Positions 1-10,960 of a stretch of 64,000 nt of DNA are shown piece after piece. The number at the start of each line of letters is the position of its first letter. The stretch's first letter is position 1. Both the position numbers and the translations under genes were made by a program. The DNA comes from Agrostemma githago (lineage: Eukaryota > Streptophyta > Magnoliopsida > Caryophyllales > Caryophyllaceae), in NCBI GenBank assembly GCA_958450325.1, contig OY288248.1:2852001-2916000 (forward strand). The letters run 5' to 3'. The notes under the pieces are model-generated. The model had not been told where the DNA came from, did not search any database, and saw only the letters and a program-made list of their open reading frames with translations.

Positions 1-1623
1 CGGGTCAGTCAGATACACGTCGCGCATCTAGTTAGAGTCAGAATACGTGTCAATGATGAGTCGTCAAAATAATAATTAAATGATACGGAGTATAAAGTAA
101 AATAAAATGAGGGTGTATGGCCTTTTTCGCTGTATCTAATATTATAATCACGTTAGCATCAGATCATCATCTGATGGTAATAAAGTTGATGTACTAGATT
201 TTTGATCATGAGAAATCACAGGCATTTGATCATGTTGCAGGGGAAGTTTATATATGTACTCGTTATTCAACCATGGACAGAAAAAGCAATTCGAACTCGC
301 TTCACAAATCACAACTCGAAAATACAGCAACGACAACCAACTTTGTAGGTCTGTTTACTTTATCAGCAAATGCAATGCTACAAAGAATTACCAACGATAC
401 TAAAACATACTCCATACTCTGTACTTAAGAGACGTCCCATTTCAAAAGGGTGATACTTTTTTATACTTTGACATTACTCAATCATACCTCAAAATTACTA
501 CCCTACCCCTCCCATTTCCCCCTCCCCACATAAATAAGTTTCTAGAGAGAAAAATATCTCGAAACTTCAAAGTTCATCTCTCTCCGCCACTCCACCACGC
601 CGGTCGCCGGCAACCACTTCGGCCCACTGCGCTGACCACCACCACTCCGGCTATCTCAATTATTTTTCAGTTTTTTTTGGATTTTCCTAAAAGGTTATTA
701 TTAATGTTATTATTTTTTAAAGATTAAAATTAAAATTAACTATAATTAATTAAAATTATAGCAAAATTAAAAAAAATGAAATTAATGCGATGCTATTCAC
801 ATTAGAAAATACAATTCAAATAATAATATACAATTCAAATAAATAAATAAACGTACAAGCTTTAAATCCTAAACCCTAAAATTCAATGTTACCCCATTAA
901 CCCTAAATCAAATCTCTTAATTAATGAATTAAAACTAATTTATGATAAAATATCGATTAACAAATTATGATCCATATTTAATTCGCAAATAATTGATGGA
1001 ATCAGTTTTATAATTGACGAGAATTAATTTTGATAAAAAAAATAGAAAAAGGGTAATATTGGAAAATTTATGAAATTTTAGGGACGATTGAGTAATACAC
1101 AATTATGAAAAAGTAATTCCGTTTCAAAATATCTGACCACCATCAACCGAAAGACAAGGGCAAGGAGTACGTTTAATGTTTGGGCGCATAATACATTAGC
1201 GCAATAACAGAATTAAACATGATACTTTTGACAAAAAAAAAAAGCATTAAATTGTCATTCCGGTTTCAAAGTGAAACAATGTTCCTCTGATCTAATGTAC
1301 AGGAGTATGATGCACAAATTTAAACACTATCGCTTAGTTTGCAGATTAGACGATATGGAGCTAAATAAAATGACTTTTCTTCGATAAACATAAAATAACA
1401 AGACGGAAAAGAATCAGATAAATAGATTAACGATAAACTTAGAAACTTTGCTATATGGATCATCTTCAACTGGGATGAGATTATGAGAACGACAGTGGTT
1501 TACCTGTATGTCATAATTTACAGGGAGCTTAGGATTGACAGTGAGACAGACATCTCTTTCCACTGTTGATTTCGAAGACAGTCCAAAACCTTCGGTCTAT
1601 ACATATGAAAGTGGAGCAGAACC
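1..1623. other. AT-rich intergenic stretch, no gene seen
   Basis: I see no credible coding region here; the short open frames have no recognisable domain and no splice-site support. It holds one copy of the TACGGAGTA 9-mer at 84-92 and a probable foldback element at about 430-1135, listed separately. The 3' UTR of the leftward glycosyltransferase gene should fall somewhere just below 1624, but I could not pin its polyadenylation site. Confidence 0.6.
430..1135. mobile_element. Probable foldback/Mutator-like MITE
   Basis: The left end (from about 437) and the reverse complement of the right end (to about 1132) resemble each other over roughly 50 bases, both running from a TTTCAAAA/TTTTGAAAC-like block into an ATTACTCAATC block. 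The interior is very AT-rich and has no coding capacity. The exact ends and the target-site duplication are not clear, so the family assignment is a guess. Confidence 0.4.
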
Positions 1624-4600
1624 TCAATACTTGATGACGTGATGCCGCAGCCAAAGCTCATACATAACCATATGGAAAGCATCATATTTGATCGGTGGGG
1701 TGTTCCACTGAAAGTGCTTTTGTATCTGCAAAAAAATGACCAGAATGAGCAATCGAATGATACTACTACATGGTAATCAAAGTGTAAACTAATTTTAACT
1801 ACGGTTAGGTAGAAATCTTTGAGACACTGGATGACAATGATGCAGGTCACCAAGAGCTGCAATTAGCCAATTACACATAAATAATCTCTACCTTAACCAT
1901 ATTCATGTGCAGGCGAGTAAATTCTGCATCTGATATTCGCTTCAGAATTTGCTTCAACTGATATACATCTTGCTCTCTCAGCACAACAGCAAATTTTCGC
2001 CAGTCCAGGATGTCATTAAATGGTAGGTCGTAGTAATCAGATATGATCACTGTACAAAAGAATGCACGCAACTGAATTAAAGAAACTTCAATTTTTAAAT
2101 GTCAGTGTAAAAGCTGTTAGAACCCCGGCGAGCACTGTTATACTGATCTACAGTACATAATAATCAAAAGAAACTTCTATCTTCCACCATCTAGGAATCT
2201 TAATTTTCTCACAAAGTTTATATGATGGTCACGTCACAAACTAGTATACAGTAAATGGGTGACATCTTACCAGGAACACAACCATAATGGATAGAATCCG
2301 TGATACGGGCACTATTAACTTGAGAACCACCAGGGCATATGCAAAATTTATTTCTGTAAAACCTCTTTTGGTACACCAAAGGTCCAATAGCCCTACTTAT
2401 TCTGTTGTTTGAAATATCAAGTTCGGTATCATTCTCCCACACTCGTGCCAAGATCACTCTAATCTTGGAGTTCCGATGGCCAGCCCAAAATCCAAGATTT
2501 GTCCTGCAATGTTCATTTTCGAGTAACATCATGACTATGCCAAAATGACGGTATTTCACAAAAATTACTATATTACTGATAATCCAAATATACATTTATT
2601 TCTAATTACCTATTCTCTATGTCATTTCCTCCAGCAGGAAGAGCAAACGGTTGCAGAACTTGGGGTAGAGCAACATCTTTGTGAGGGATAAAGTCCACAT
2701 TATAGCTTGGAGAGCACACTACTCGAATTGAATTCTTTACTAGAAGGGGTAATCCCTCTGTCGCCCTTACTCCAACATCATGACAGGTGACAAAGAAGTG
2801 ATCAGCTCCCAACGTCCTATTCCAATACGGATACTTGACTATCAAACTCTCAACGTAGTCCTTGACGATAATGGTCATGTTTTCATAGGAAGTCCCCTGC
2901 ATACCAAAATACACATTCAGCTTGGCTAGCGATAATTGATAAGTTCATAGCCAATGTGACTGTGTTCTACAACACCATACTAGACCAAGTACAATGTAGC
3001 AATGGCAATGCGAAAAAGCACACATTCATGACTTTTTATTTTGGTTTGAATGTGTACACATTTATCTAATTCTTGTTTGATCTATTCAAAGTCCACACAC
3101 CAAGTATAACAACCCAACACACCGAATAAGATGAGATGTGGAGTACAACTTTGGGCATTTTGTCCTCGCTTAAGCCACACAACACTAATCTGATGGGTAG
3201 AATCTCTTATAAATTTCTCATAAGCTCCTCCTCAATTTCCCGTGTTGGAGAAACTAAACCTCATAACCTCACCGAGTATAATGCCAACTTCCACCTATAC
3301 ACCTAACAGTACATCTTCAATGCTCAATTTCCAGACACGGGAAAAACTAACATCATAACCTCACAAAGTGTTACTCCGTATATTAACTTCCACACACGCA
3401 CCTAATCGTACATCTTCAATGCTCAACTTCCGGATGTGAGAGAACTTAACCTCATAACCTCACAGAGCATTACTTTAACTTCCACATACGCACCTAATAG
3501 TACATCTTCAATGCTCAATTTCCAGACACGGGAAAAACTAACATCATAACCTCACAAAGTGTTACTCCGTATATTAACTTCCACACACGCACCTAATCGT
3601 ACATCTTCAATGCTCAACTTCCGGATGTGAGAGAACTTAACCTCATAACCTCACAGAGCATTACTTTAACTTCCACATACGCACCTAATAGTACATCTTC
3701 AATGCTCAATTTCCCGACGTGGGAGAAACTTAACCTCATAACCTCACAAAATGTTATACTAACTTCCACATCCGCACCTAATAGTACATCTTCGATGCTC
3801 AATTTCCCAACGTGTACGAAACTTAACCTCACAACCTCACAGAATGTCATACAAACGTCAACATACGCACCTAATAGTACATCTTCGATGCTCAATTTCC
3901 CAATGTGTATGAAACTTAACTTCACAACCTCACAGAATGTCATACAAACTTCCATATACGCACCTAATAGTACATCTTCGATGCTCAATTTCTCGACGTA
4001 GGAGAAACTTAACCACATAACCTCACGGAGCGTTATACTAACTTCGACATACGAACCTAATAGTTCATCTTCGATTCGACGAAGCAGTAATGATTCAATC
4101 AACTCAAGCAATGAGCATATCAAAAAACACTGTAGCATACAATAAATAACAAAATTGAGCTCAAAAGAAACAGGATGAAGAAATTCGACCTTGCCGCGCA
4201 TCTTATGGCAAGAGATAGGGATGAAGAAGAGATGAGCTTGATCCGGATCACTGGTCCGAAACCTCGATTCTCGAATATTCTGGAAGAAATAACCTTCACT
4301 CGCGTATTTACCAGTCAATTTCCTCGGCGTCTGGTAAAAAGTATTCGGATCACCGTCAGGGTAAATGTAAACCTTAAACTTACTCTCCATTTCAGCGAAG
4401 TTCAATCTGAATATCTCCGGCGTGTGGTACACCTCGGAAAACGCCTCATCTTCGTCGGACGCCGCCGTATGAAGGTGGAGCACGGGGGAAGACGCGGCGG
4501 CGGAGGAGGCGGGGGAGAGGAGAGAAGGGCGGAGGGATCGGAGGGAGATGAAGGTGAAGGAGATTAGGGTTAGGGTAGCTAGGGTTAGCAGAGATCCACG

Positions 4601-4636
4601 TAGGCTGATGAACATTGCGTGTTTCAGCGCCGTCAT
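1624..4636 (-). CDS. GT47 exostosin-family glycosyltransferase
   Basis: Five exons: 4636-4190, 2896-2610, 2503-2271, 2049-1892, 1725-1624. All four introns are GT-AG and the phases join into a 408-residue protein. Residues 12-40 form one hydrophobic segment after a short basic start, the layout of a type II Golgi anchor, followed by a low-complexity stem. The lumenal part from about residue 75 carries exostosin-domain landmarks: FKVYIYPDG, GKYASEGYFFQ, FFIPISCHKMRGKG, YPYWNRTLGADHFF, CICPGGSQVNSARITDS and a C-terminal YELWLRHHVIKY. This matches plant GT47 glycosyltransferases that build cell-wall glycans; I recall Arabidopsis At4g38040 as very similar, and no sugar specificity can be assigned. 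The first ATG after an in-frame upstream GGTGGC-rich leader was taken as the start. Intron 1 is unusually long (1293 bp) because of a minisatellite. Confidence 0.9.
3231..4090. repeat. 93-bp tandem repeat array in GT47 intron 1
   Basis: About nine units follow each other; the anchor ACATCTTC recurs at 3311, 3410, 3502, 3601, 3693, 3786, 3879, 3972 and 4064. Spacing is 92-93 bases except for two units of 99 bases, which carry an inserted CTCCGTAT-like piece. Units 3311-3501 and 3502-3692 are a near-perfect 191-bp duplication, so a two-unit block was copied. Because 93 is divisible by three the array stays open on both strands, giving spurious 31-residue protein repeats. On the minus strand each unit holds a block like CTCCCACGTCG (3713-3725 region), close to the plant snRNA upstream element. 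Confidence 0.9.
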
Positions 4637-4656
4637 CGGTGGTGGCGCGACGGCGG

Positions 4657-4691
4657 GGGTGCGGTGGCGGTGGCGGTGGCGGTGGCGGTGT
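4657..4691. repeat. GGTGGC microsatellite in GT47 5' leader
   Basis: A run of GGTGGC hexamers lies just upstream (in gene sense) of the glycosyltransferase start codon at 4636, so it probably sits in the 5' UTR as a CCACCG/GCCACC repeat. Confidence 0.7.
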
Positions 4692-5559
4692 GATCCGCGT
4701 TCAGTGGTGCGCGAAGTTGTGCTGGGAGTGAGAGGAGTGTGTCATGTCTCGTATCTGTGACTATCTGTTTCTGCGTCGGTTCGGGGAAATAGGCAATTGA
4801 AGTCATCATGCTCGTAAGCGACCCGAACCCGATCCGACGACAGTTATGACCCGACCTGAACCCGACCCGCCCGCCTGATTGCCACCTCTACTCATACTCT
4901 CCCTCATTCATTTAATTATTTACATGAGTATTCTTTTGTGAGGAGAAATGGTGGATCTATGTAAAGAATAAGGCGAGTTGGTGGTGAATGAAATATTGAA
5001 CACGATCTATTTCATCAGCAAAACGTTGGGTGATAGACACCATACGAGACCAATTTATGGTCCAGTCAACCCTACTGAACACTTAGAAGTAAATTTTACA
5101 ACTCGTAAAAATTAAAGGGAGTACCTTTTTCGATCCAGTTAGCCCCTAAAATAAAGTGAAAATGTAATCATTGAACTAGATGAAGCTAAGGGGTAACAAC
5201 TACTCGTAACAATTAATAAGTGCAATGGTTTGGTTAAGGGACTTGCTTACAAATATGTGAAATTATAAGTTACTAGTCAAACCATTGTTTCACGTCATAT
5301 TGATTAGCAGAAATCGCAAGATACTCGTGGTTTGGAATAAAAATTGGTAGAATTGCACGTATTGTCATTTAAACAACTCACAAAATATGAGGAGCACAAC
5401 AGAAAACTTTTGAGTTTTGAGGGTGTCGATTTTGTTCCTCCACCCTCAACCAGGGTGAGAGAAATATACAATTTACTTTATTATATGCATACAATACGGT
5501 ATATATGCTTTAAATTAGACGAATTTCATAATACAAATCAAGTACGAGCATTAACTTAG

Positions 5560-5742
5560 CAGCAAATCTTACTTGTGACGGATATATCCGTCACAAGCAT
5601 GCGACGGGTCAAATATTATCCATGTGGTAGATAAGACAAAATATTGGTAGACATTTTAGTCTTGTCTTATCTACTTACATGGGTAATATTTGACCCGTCA
5701 CACACTTGTGACGGATGTCGTCCTTACAAGTAAGAATTTGTG
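5560..5742. mobile_element. Mutator-like MITE (GTGACGG family), complete
   Basis: The two halves are near-perfect inverted repeats: TTACTTGTGACGGAT inward from the left, and its complement from the right, meeting in an AT-rich centre. It is flanked by a perfect 9-bp duplication, TTAACTTAG, at 5551-5559 and 5743-5751; 9 bp is the Mutator-superfamily size. Related copies or fragments lie at 22491-22640, 27255-27328, 30921-31068, 37042-37205, 54550-54630 and 63488-63678. Confidence 0.85.
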
Positions 5743-6360
5743 TTAACTTAGAGCTCTGACCGACCACATGTGAAAACAATTGATTGTTAATTAAAGCCAT
5801 TCTAGGATAATGATGACCGTTTCGAAACGGTATTTATATAATGTAGAAGTGTGGGGAAAAAACGCAGTATGAGTCCCAAAGTCAAGCTAGTCCACAATAA
5901 AAGCAAACACACGTGACACGTGGCATTAATAATGTCTACTCCGGAGTATATCATACGGAGTTTCGTATGGAGTTTCGTGTCAAGCTCCGAAACGGTGTTG
6001 AAACGTTTTTTGTAAGTCATTGCCAAATTTGTTTTGGAGTCTTGGAGATGATGGGGCAGATTGAAGGGTACTAACTTCGAGGATCCACCGCCCTCTTCCA
6101 CCACTTTCAGTTTTCGTTTCAATGCCAATTGAAATATTCTCGATAATTTATAAGAAAAAATATATATACAGAGAAATCTTATTTGATTCGTTTATAGGTA
6201 GACACCATATATGATTAAACTTGACTCATCAATCATCACAGAGCGATAATGAGCTCATTGTCCCCGTCATATGGAGCATGAAGGGACAGATTGGATGAAA
6301 TGAACGAACTTACTTGAATCACTATATCAATAATGCTTTGTGCTTATCTATCTAAATAAT

Positions 6361-6647
6361 TACTCCCTCCATTCAATACCAATTGTCACTATTCATTTTT
6401 GCACCAATTTTAAGAAAGTAATAAAAAATGAATAAAAGGAGAAGAGTGTGGACCAACACACCACACTTGTCCTAATAATAGTGGACCAAAATGAAGTATG
6501 TGGGTCATAGTAGTGGTATATGGTGTAAATAAAGTAAGATATTGAGGGCAAATTCGTCATAATAATTGCCAAAAAAAGAAAGGTGATAAGTGGATTTGAA
6601 TAAACCAAAAAGGAATAAGTGAAGAGTGGAGTTGAATGGAGGGAGTA
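6361..6647. mobile_element. Stowaway-type MITE
   Basis: Begins TACTCCCTCC and ends with the complement GGAGGGAGTA, so the terminal inverted repeats and TA target duplication are intact. The inner part also pairs (CATTCAAT/GTTGAATG). No coding capacity. Confidence 0.85.
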
Positions 6648-6839
6648 TCATTTAACCCATTATATATAACGATATGATGGATGATTCTGTCACAAGGAAA
6701 ACGATTACTTACATAACAATCAGAAACAACAATAATTATTTTAATAAAGCAGGAGCATTACTGGAAGGAAGGAAGGACGAAGTGGGTGCCCATTATCACA
6801 AAGTTGATGCTGCATCATATCATAGTGTTAAATGTGTGT

Positions 6840-6849
6840 CTATATAAAC
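6840..6849 (+). promoter_or_regulatory. TATA box of the Cys-rich gene
   Basis: CTATATAAAC lies about 105 bases upstream of the start codon at 6949, followed by an AGAGAGAGAC-type leader; spacing fits a plant core promoter. Confidence 0.6.
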
Positions 6850-6948
6850 ACTAAAGAGAGAGACAACAAATAAAACAATCTATCGTGATATCATAATACT
6901 ACGGTATCCTGTATCAGATAGCAGTAAGCTAGCAAGTAACATTCAAGC

Positions 6949-7695
6949 ATGGAAGAAGGAAAAGACTTCAAGAGTTGTTGCCCCGGATCCGATAACCCAT
7001 CATGCGGGTACGTTTCTAATTCAATTTGGTAGCTAATTTTGGTCGCTAATTCAGTACGATTTAAAGTTAATAATTTGGTGGTCGAACATACATACATACA
7101 TATATATATATATAGAGGTAGGTTCTTATAAGGTCAACAACTTTTTTTAGTTCCTAAGTTTCAGTGTTAAAGTTAGACAAAAAGTGCTTAAAGTTACACG
7201 AGATGAGTGATAAAGTTGCACTTTTATCACTTGAAGTGATAAAAGTGCTGAATGTTATAGTTACATATCAATTTTGAACAAATGTAACTTTATCGTATGT
7301 CATCTGTAACTTTAATATAGACTTAAAAAAATTGTTGATATATATGCAGAGGAAGTGGTGGTGGTGGTGGTGGCGGCAGCAAAGCATACTGTAAGTGTGG
7401 ACCAGGATGGAAATGTGAGATACAGAAAGTCGAAGCAGCCGATACAAAGCCCTTCTACAACTGCGCAGACGACAGTAGCAGGTGCATCTGCGTGGAAGGG
7501 AAAGAGAGGGCGAGTAGTACTAGTAGTGTGGTGGAGACTGATGGAGCGTACTGTGTGTGTGGGGAAGGCTACTGCTGTAAAATCAGTAAAACTGAAGGGC
7601 CTGATGCTGGAAAGGTTTTCTGTGAGTGCGGTAATGGTTACTCTTGCCAGGTTACTGCCTCCGGGGACAAAGTCGTCTTCAAGGATCATGCCTAG
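6949..7695 (+). CDS. Small cysteine-rich protein with three CxCGxG modules
   Basis: Two exons, 6949-7007 and 7350-7695, joined by a GT-AG intron in phase 2, give 134 residues with 16 cysteines. An N-terminal part (C10, C11, C19) leads into a seven-glycine run at residues 23-29. Three similar modules follow: YCKCGPGWKC (33-42), YCVCGEGYCC (87-96) and FCECGNGYSC (110-119), plus a CIC at 65-67. No signal peptide or membrane segment is visible, so it is probably cytosolic or nuclear. The paired Cys-x-Cys spacing suggests metal or thiol chemistry like metallothioneins, but the order and length do not match the plant types 1-4 I know, so no function is assigned. The promoter has a TATA box and the 3' end an AATAAA, which supports a real expressed gene. 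Confidence 0.8.
7218..7248. repeat. Perfect 15-bp-arm palindrome in the Cys-rich gene intron
   Basis: Two 15-base arms (GCACTTTTATCACTT and its complement) are separated by a single base, inside the intron 7008-7349. The intron also has CAACAACTTTTTTT near 7127 with its complement near 7327, so most of the intron may be a small foldback element. Confidence 0.75.
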
Positions 7696-7740
7696 CCTTT
7701 ATTTAAATCTGCTGTACTGTTATTGTAATGTTGTGATGTC

Positions 7741-7762
7741 GTACTGTACTGTACTGTACTGA
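7741..7762. repeat. GTACT microsatellite in 3' UTR
   Basis: Four tandem copies of GTACT lie between the stop codon of the Cys-rich gene and its polyadenylation signal. Confidence 0.75.
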
Positions 7763-7772
7763 GTGTGTTGCC

Positions 7773-7778
7773 AATAAA
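7773..7778 (+). terminator. Polyadenylation signal of the Cys-rich gene
   Basis: AATAAA lies 78 bases after the stop codon, followed by a T-rich tract. This is the canonical near-upstream element. Confidence 0.6.
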
Positions 7779-8300
7779 ATTGCAAGTTTTCTTCTTTTCT
7801 TGAATTTGCATCAACATGAAGGAGTTGTAATGTATCCGATGTGCCTTGCTAGCTAGAGGTTTCGATGTCAGATCAGTTAATGCCTTTAACTGGCCAGGTC
7901 CTCGGAGGTTGTAATCCTACACGTACTAGTACTACATGTGTGTCATTAATCGTTAATTAAGCATCTATCAGTCGAACATCTTCGTCATTATTTCTTGGAA
8001 TTGAACATTGAATCCACCCTAACTTCAGAAGTTCCGTAAATACTAGTACGGAGTATGATTTATGGTATCAGGGTTTGGTATAATCTAAAGCTCTACATTG
8101 GGCAAATTAGATACTCCAAAGTAGGTCAAAAAGTAGATTAATGTTGTGTGGGATGCATGGAGCTAGATTAGAAAAGAGGAAGATAAGTGATCAAATATTA
8201 CTACGTAGGATAATAAGGTCATGTTCTTTTGAACTGAATTAGGCTAAACTAAATTGATTTGAAGTATGATAAGATTGAACTGAAGTTAACTGAAAAGAAA

Positions 8301-8506
8301 TACTCCCTCCGTTTCTATGATTTCTTCCACCTTAAAGGTGGCACATTTCTTAAGAAAAACAATAAAATAAGTAAAAGTAGAGAGGGAGTAAAGTAAGTGG
8401 GCCACCTAGGTAAGAGAGAAGTGTGATAGAAAAAAGGAAAGTGGAAGAAATCAAAGAAATGGTTGAAAAAGGAAATGTGGAAGATATCAAAGAAACAGAG
8501 GGAGTA
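8301..8506. mobile_element. Stowaway-type MITE
   Basis: Starts TACTCCCTCCGTTTC and ends GAAACAGAGGGAGTA, with inner arms CTATGATTTCTTCCAC pairing with the far side. Flanked by TA. Confidence 0.85.
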
Positions 8507-9012
8507 AAAAAGATCGATCTATCGCCTGGCCTAAATTGTGTACGTGTTACCAACTACAGTACATCATACTCCGTATTAACTACTGAGTATAATTAATTAA
8601 TAAGAAATTAAGAAGTGATTACTTGAGTGTATAGAGATTAGAGATTACACAATCACGGAGTATGTAAAGGTGTAACTGTGGTACGGATTCGTTACGATTC
8701 TCATTAACTTGTTCCCATGGTTAGTAAAGGAAACAGATAAATGATCAAGATGGAAAAAATCTTGGATGAATACAACATTTCATTCATCCAAATATTTTGA
8801 CCCAATGAAATATACATAGAATTCTAAATGAGACAAACCCGTAAGCTTGTGATAAGTGATACTCCTATCAAGTACACTATCTGTTGAGCTTTTGAACAAC
8901 TAACCGATGCGTCCATCTTGTAACAGATCAGACATGTCCGTTGTAAGAATAAGATAAGTCTAATAGCAAAGGCAAGGCACAGGTAGAGATGAGACAAATA
9001 GTCTTTTTTTCA

Positions 9013-9107
9013 TACTTCCTCCGTTCACTATTTATCACCTCACTCCATTAAAATAATCCTCACATATATTCAGCTAATGGGGCGATAAATAGTGGACGGA
9101 GGGAGTA
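9013..9107. mobile_element. Short Stowaway-type MITE
   Basis: Only 95 bp. TACTTCCTCCGTTCACTATTT at the left pairs with AAATAGTGGACGGAGGGAGTA at the right. TA ends intact. Confidence 0.85.
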
Positions 9108-10047
9108 ATACTTAACCGAAGTTTATGACTGATACTTCCGTCACAATCAAAGAATTTGTGTTCATTATAATGCTAGTTATAAATATGAACACACCCATGG
9201 GCCATGGAAAGTTAAAAAAAACGTAAAATAAAGTACCTTTATGAAATGAATCACACAGAAGACAATCAGTATTGGTAGTAGTATAGTTGGAATCATAATG
9301 TAAAGTCGCCAAAAAGACGGTTTGAACATATGATGATCTTTCGAAACGGTATTTCGAACCCCAAAAAACGCACTCAGAAACGTGGCAGACACAAAATACC
9401 TACTCCTAGATCTCAATTTGTGTCTCTTCTCAGACATTGCATGCGCAACGAGTCTCAATCCAAACAAAAAGACAACCACTTATTGTTTCGTTATGTCTTC
9501 TGCTATATGATATTCAGTACTCTTTACCAACTCTTTGTTGAGTTTCGAAACGCCATCTAACCGTTTTTTTAAAAAGACGTGTCAAATTCGTTTACAAAGC
9601 TGGTGTAGTGGTGTGTACATGGAACATACTCCATCAAACAGTAGTTTGGTTTAATTGATTTGATTTGATTTGATTGGAATCGAATGGACTGAGATATGAT
9701 TTCGTTGAGATATGACGTTCTAAATCCGTACATGTCAATTATTTGGTTCAACTTATAAGTGGCGGAATTGAAGTTTGAAATTAGTCCACTTATCGTGAGA
9801 CATCATATACGAGTAATTCACTAAAACTCAAAATAGTAATCAACATTATGTGAGAGATCTCACGAAAGATCGTCTCATTTGAGAATTACTGAATTACTCT
9901 GTAGTGTATATATTGTTATTGTATAACAAGTGGACTACTAATCACTTGAATGATCAAATTACCAATAAAATCAATCGTGATACAGAGAGGTAAACCAATA
10001 ACTAAAACACTCTAAAGTAGAATATGTAAGATGGAGTATCTTCCTGC

Positions 10048-10960
10048 CAGGGCCGGTCCTGACTATTTAGGGGCCCTAGGCGAAATAATAGAACGGGGCC
10101 CCTTTAAAAATAATCGTAATCGTTATTTTTACTATTTTCGTTAATATCATCCTCACACTTGCATTTGGGCCATAATTTTCATTAACTACGTTTCTAACAA
10201 CAAATATTTCAATAATTTCTTGTTATTATGATTTCATTACATCTACGGCATTGCAATGCAATTCTAGGTAGCATGGTTTGCACGTTAACGTACAAATGAT
10301 TCAGGCCGTCAAATGATATTGTGAGTATGATGACTCATAGATAGTGTATAAATTTAAAATCCTTGAAATTAATGACTCATAAATAATTCATTATTCGATA
10401 TTGTTTTTTTTTAAATAGTTTTAATACGATCATTGATATATTGGTATAAATAAAATGATAGCAACAAGAATCCTTAGTTTACATTTTTTTTTTAAAAATC
10501 TTTACTTAAAAGTACTCCTATATAGCAAAAAATCATTACAATAAAAAGAAACCGAAATGATAAAGACCCATTAAATAAGGAAAAATAAAGAGTCTTAAAA
10601 AAAACTAAGATAATTGATTGGTGCCTTATTAAATAAGGAAAAGTAAAGAGTAATAAGAAAAATGATAGCAACAAGAATCCTTAATTTAGAATTCCAAAAA
10701 AATTACTCTGTAGAATTCCAAAAAGAGTAATAACAAAAAACTACAAAATGCTTGGGGCAAGGCTCGAACCAGGGACGTCACCGCCCCATTAGCCTTTTGA
10801 TATGTTGGTTAACCAACACACCAAAGCAAATCTACTGCAACTTTTAGTAGCTAAATTGCTATTATAGTTGTATCAATCAGACTTTTCCCTCTCTTTGGGC
10901 CCCTTCCAAGCATGGGCCCTGGGCCGCCGCCCCACCAAACAGGGCTCAGGGCCGGCCCTG
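10048..10960. mobile_element. Non-autonomous hAT element, complete (913 bp)
   Basis: Ends are CAGGGCCGGTCCTGA and TCAGGGCCGGCCCTG, inverted repeats with one mismatch. A perfect 8-bp target duplication CTTCCTGC sits at 10040-10047 and 10961-10968, the hAT size. The ends are GC-rich and the interior AT-rich with no transposase. The part 10745-10830, read on the minus strand, contains a GGTTCGAGCC box and looks like a tRNA-derived insertion. Confidence 0.9.

Larger units (their letters stand above)
4770..6948. other. Intergenic region between GT47 and Cys-rich gene
   Basis: No gene recognised. Contents: a degenerate CCCGAACCCGA-rich stretch at about 4790-4893 that looks like an eroded hAT MITE of the GGGTCGGG type; a complete 183-bp Mutator-like MITE (5560-5742); a Stowaway MITE (6361-6647). 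Between 5815 and 6020 there is a sequence with repeated CGAAACGGT blocks that resembles one at 9330-9570 and may be a diverged second copy. A frame of about 108 codons on the minus strand at 5802-6128 overlaps this repeat and is not supported as a gene. Confidence 0.5.

Noticed and set aside
3614..4001. Long frames with 31-residue repeats on both strands (minus 3614-4636 read-through, plus 3627-4001)
   Set aside because: They come from the 93-bp minisatellite in intron 1. The exon ends at a good donor at 4190 and the next exon continues the GT47 domain, so the repeat protein is not real.
5802..6128. Minus-strand frame of 108 codons beginning MALKRKLKVVEEGG
   Set aside because: It has a plausible start but runs into AT-rich repeat sequence with CGAAACGGT blocks, has no recognisable domain and no supporting splice structure.
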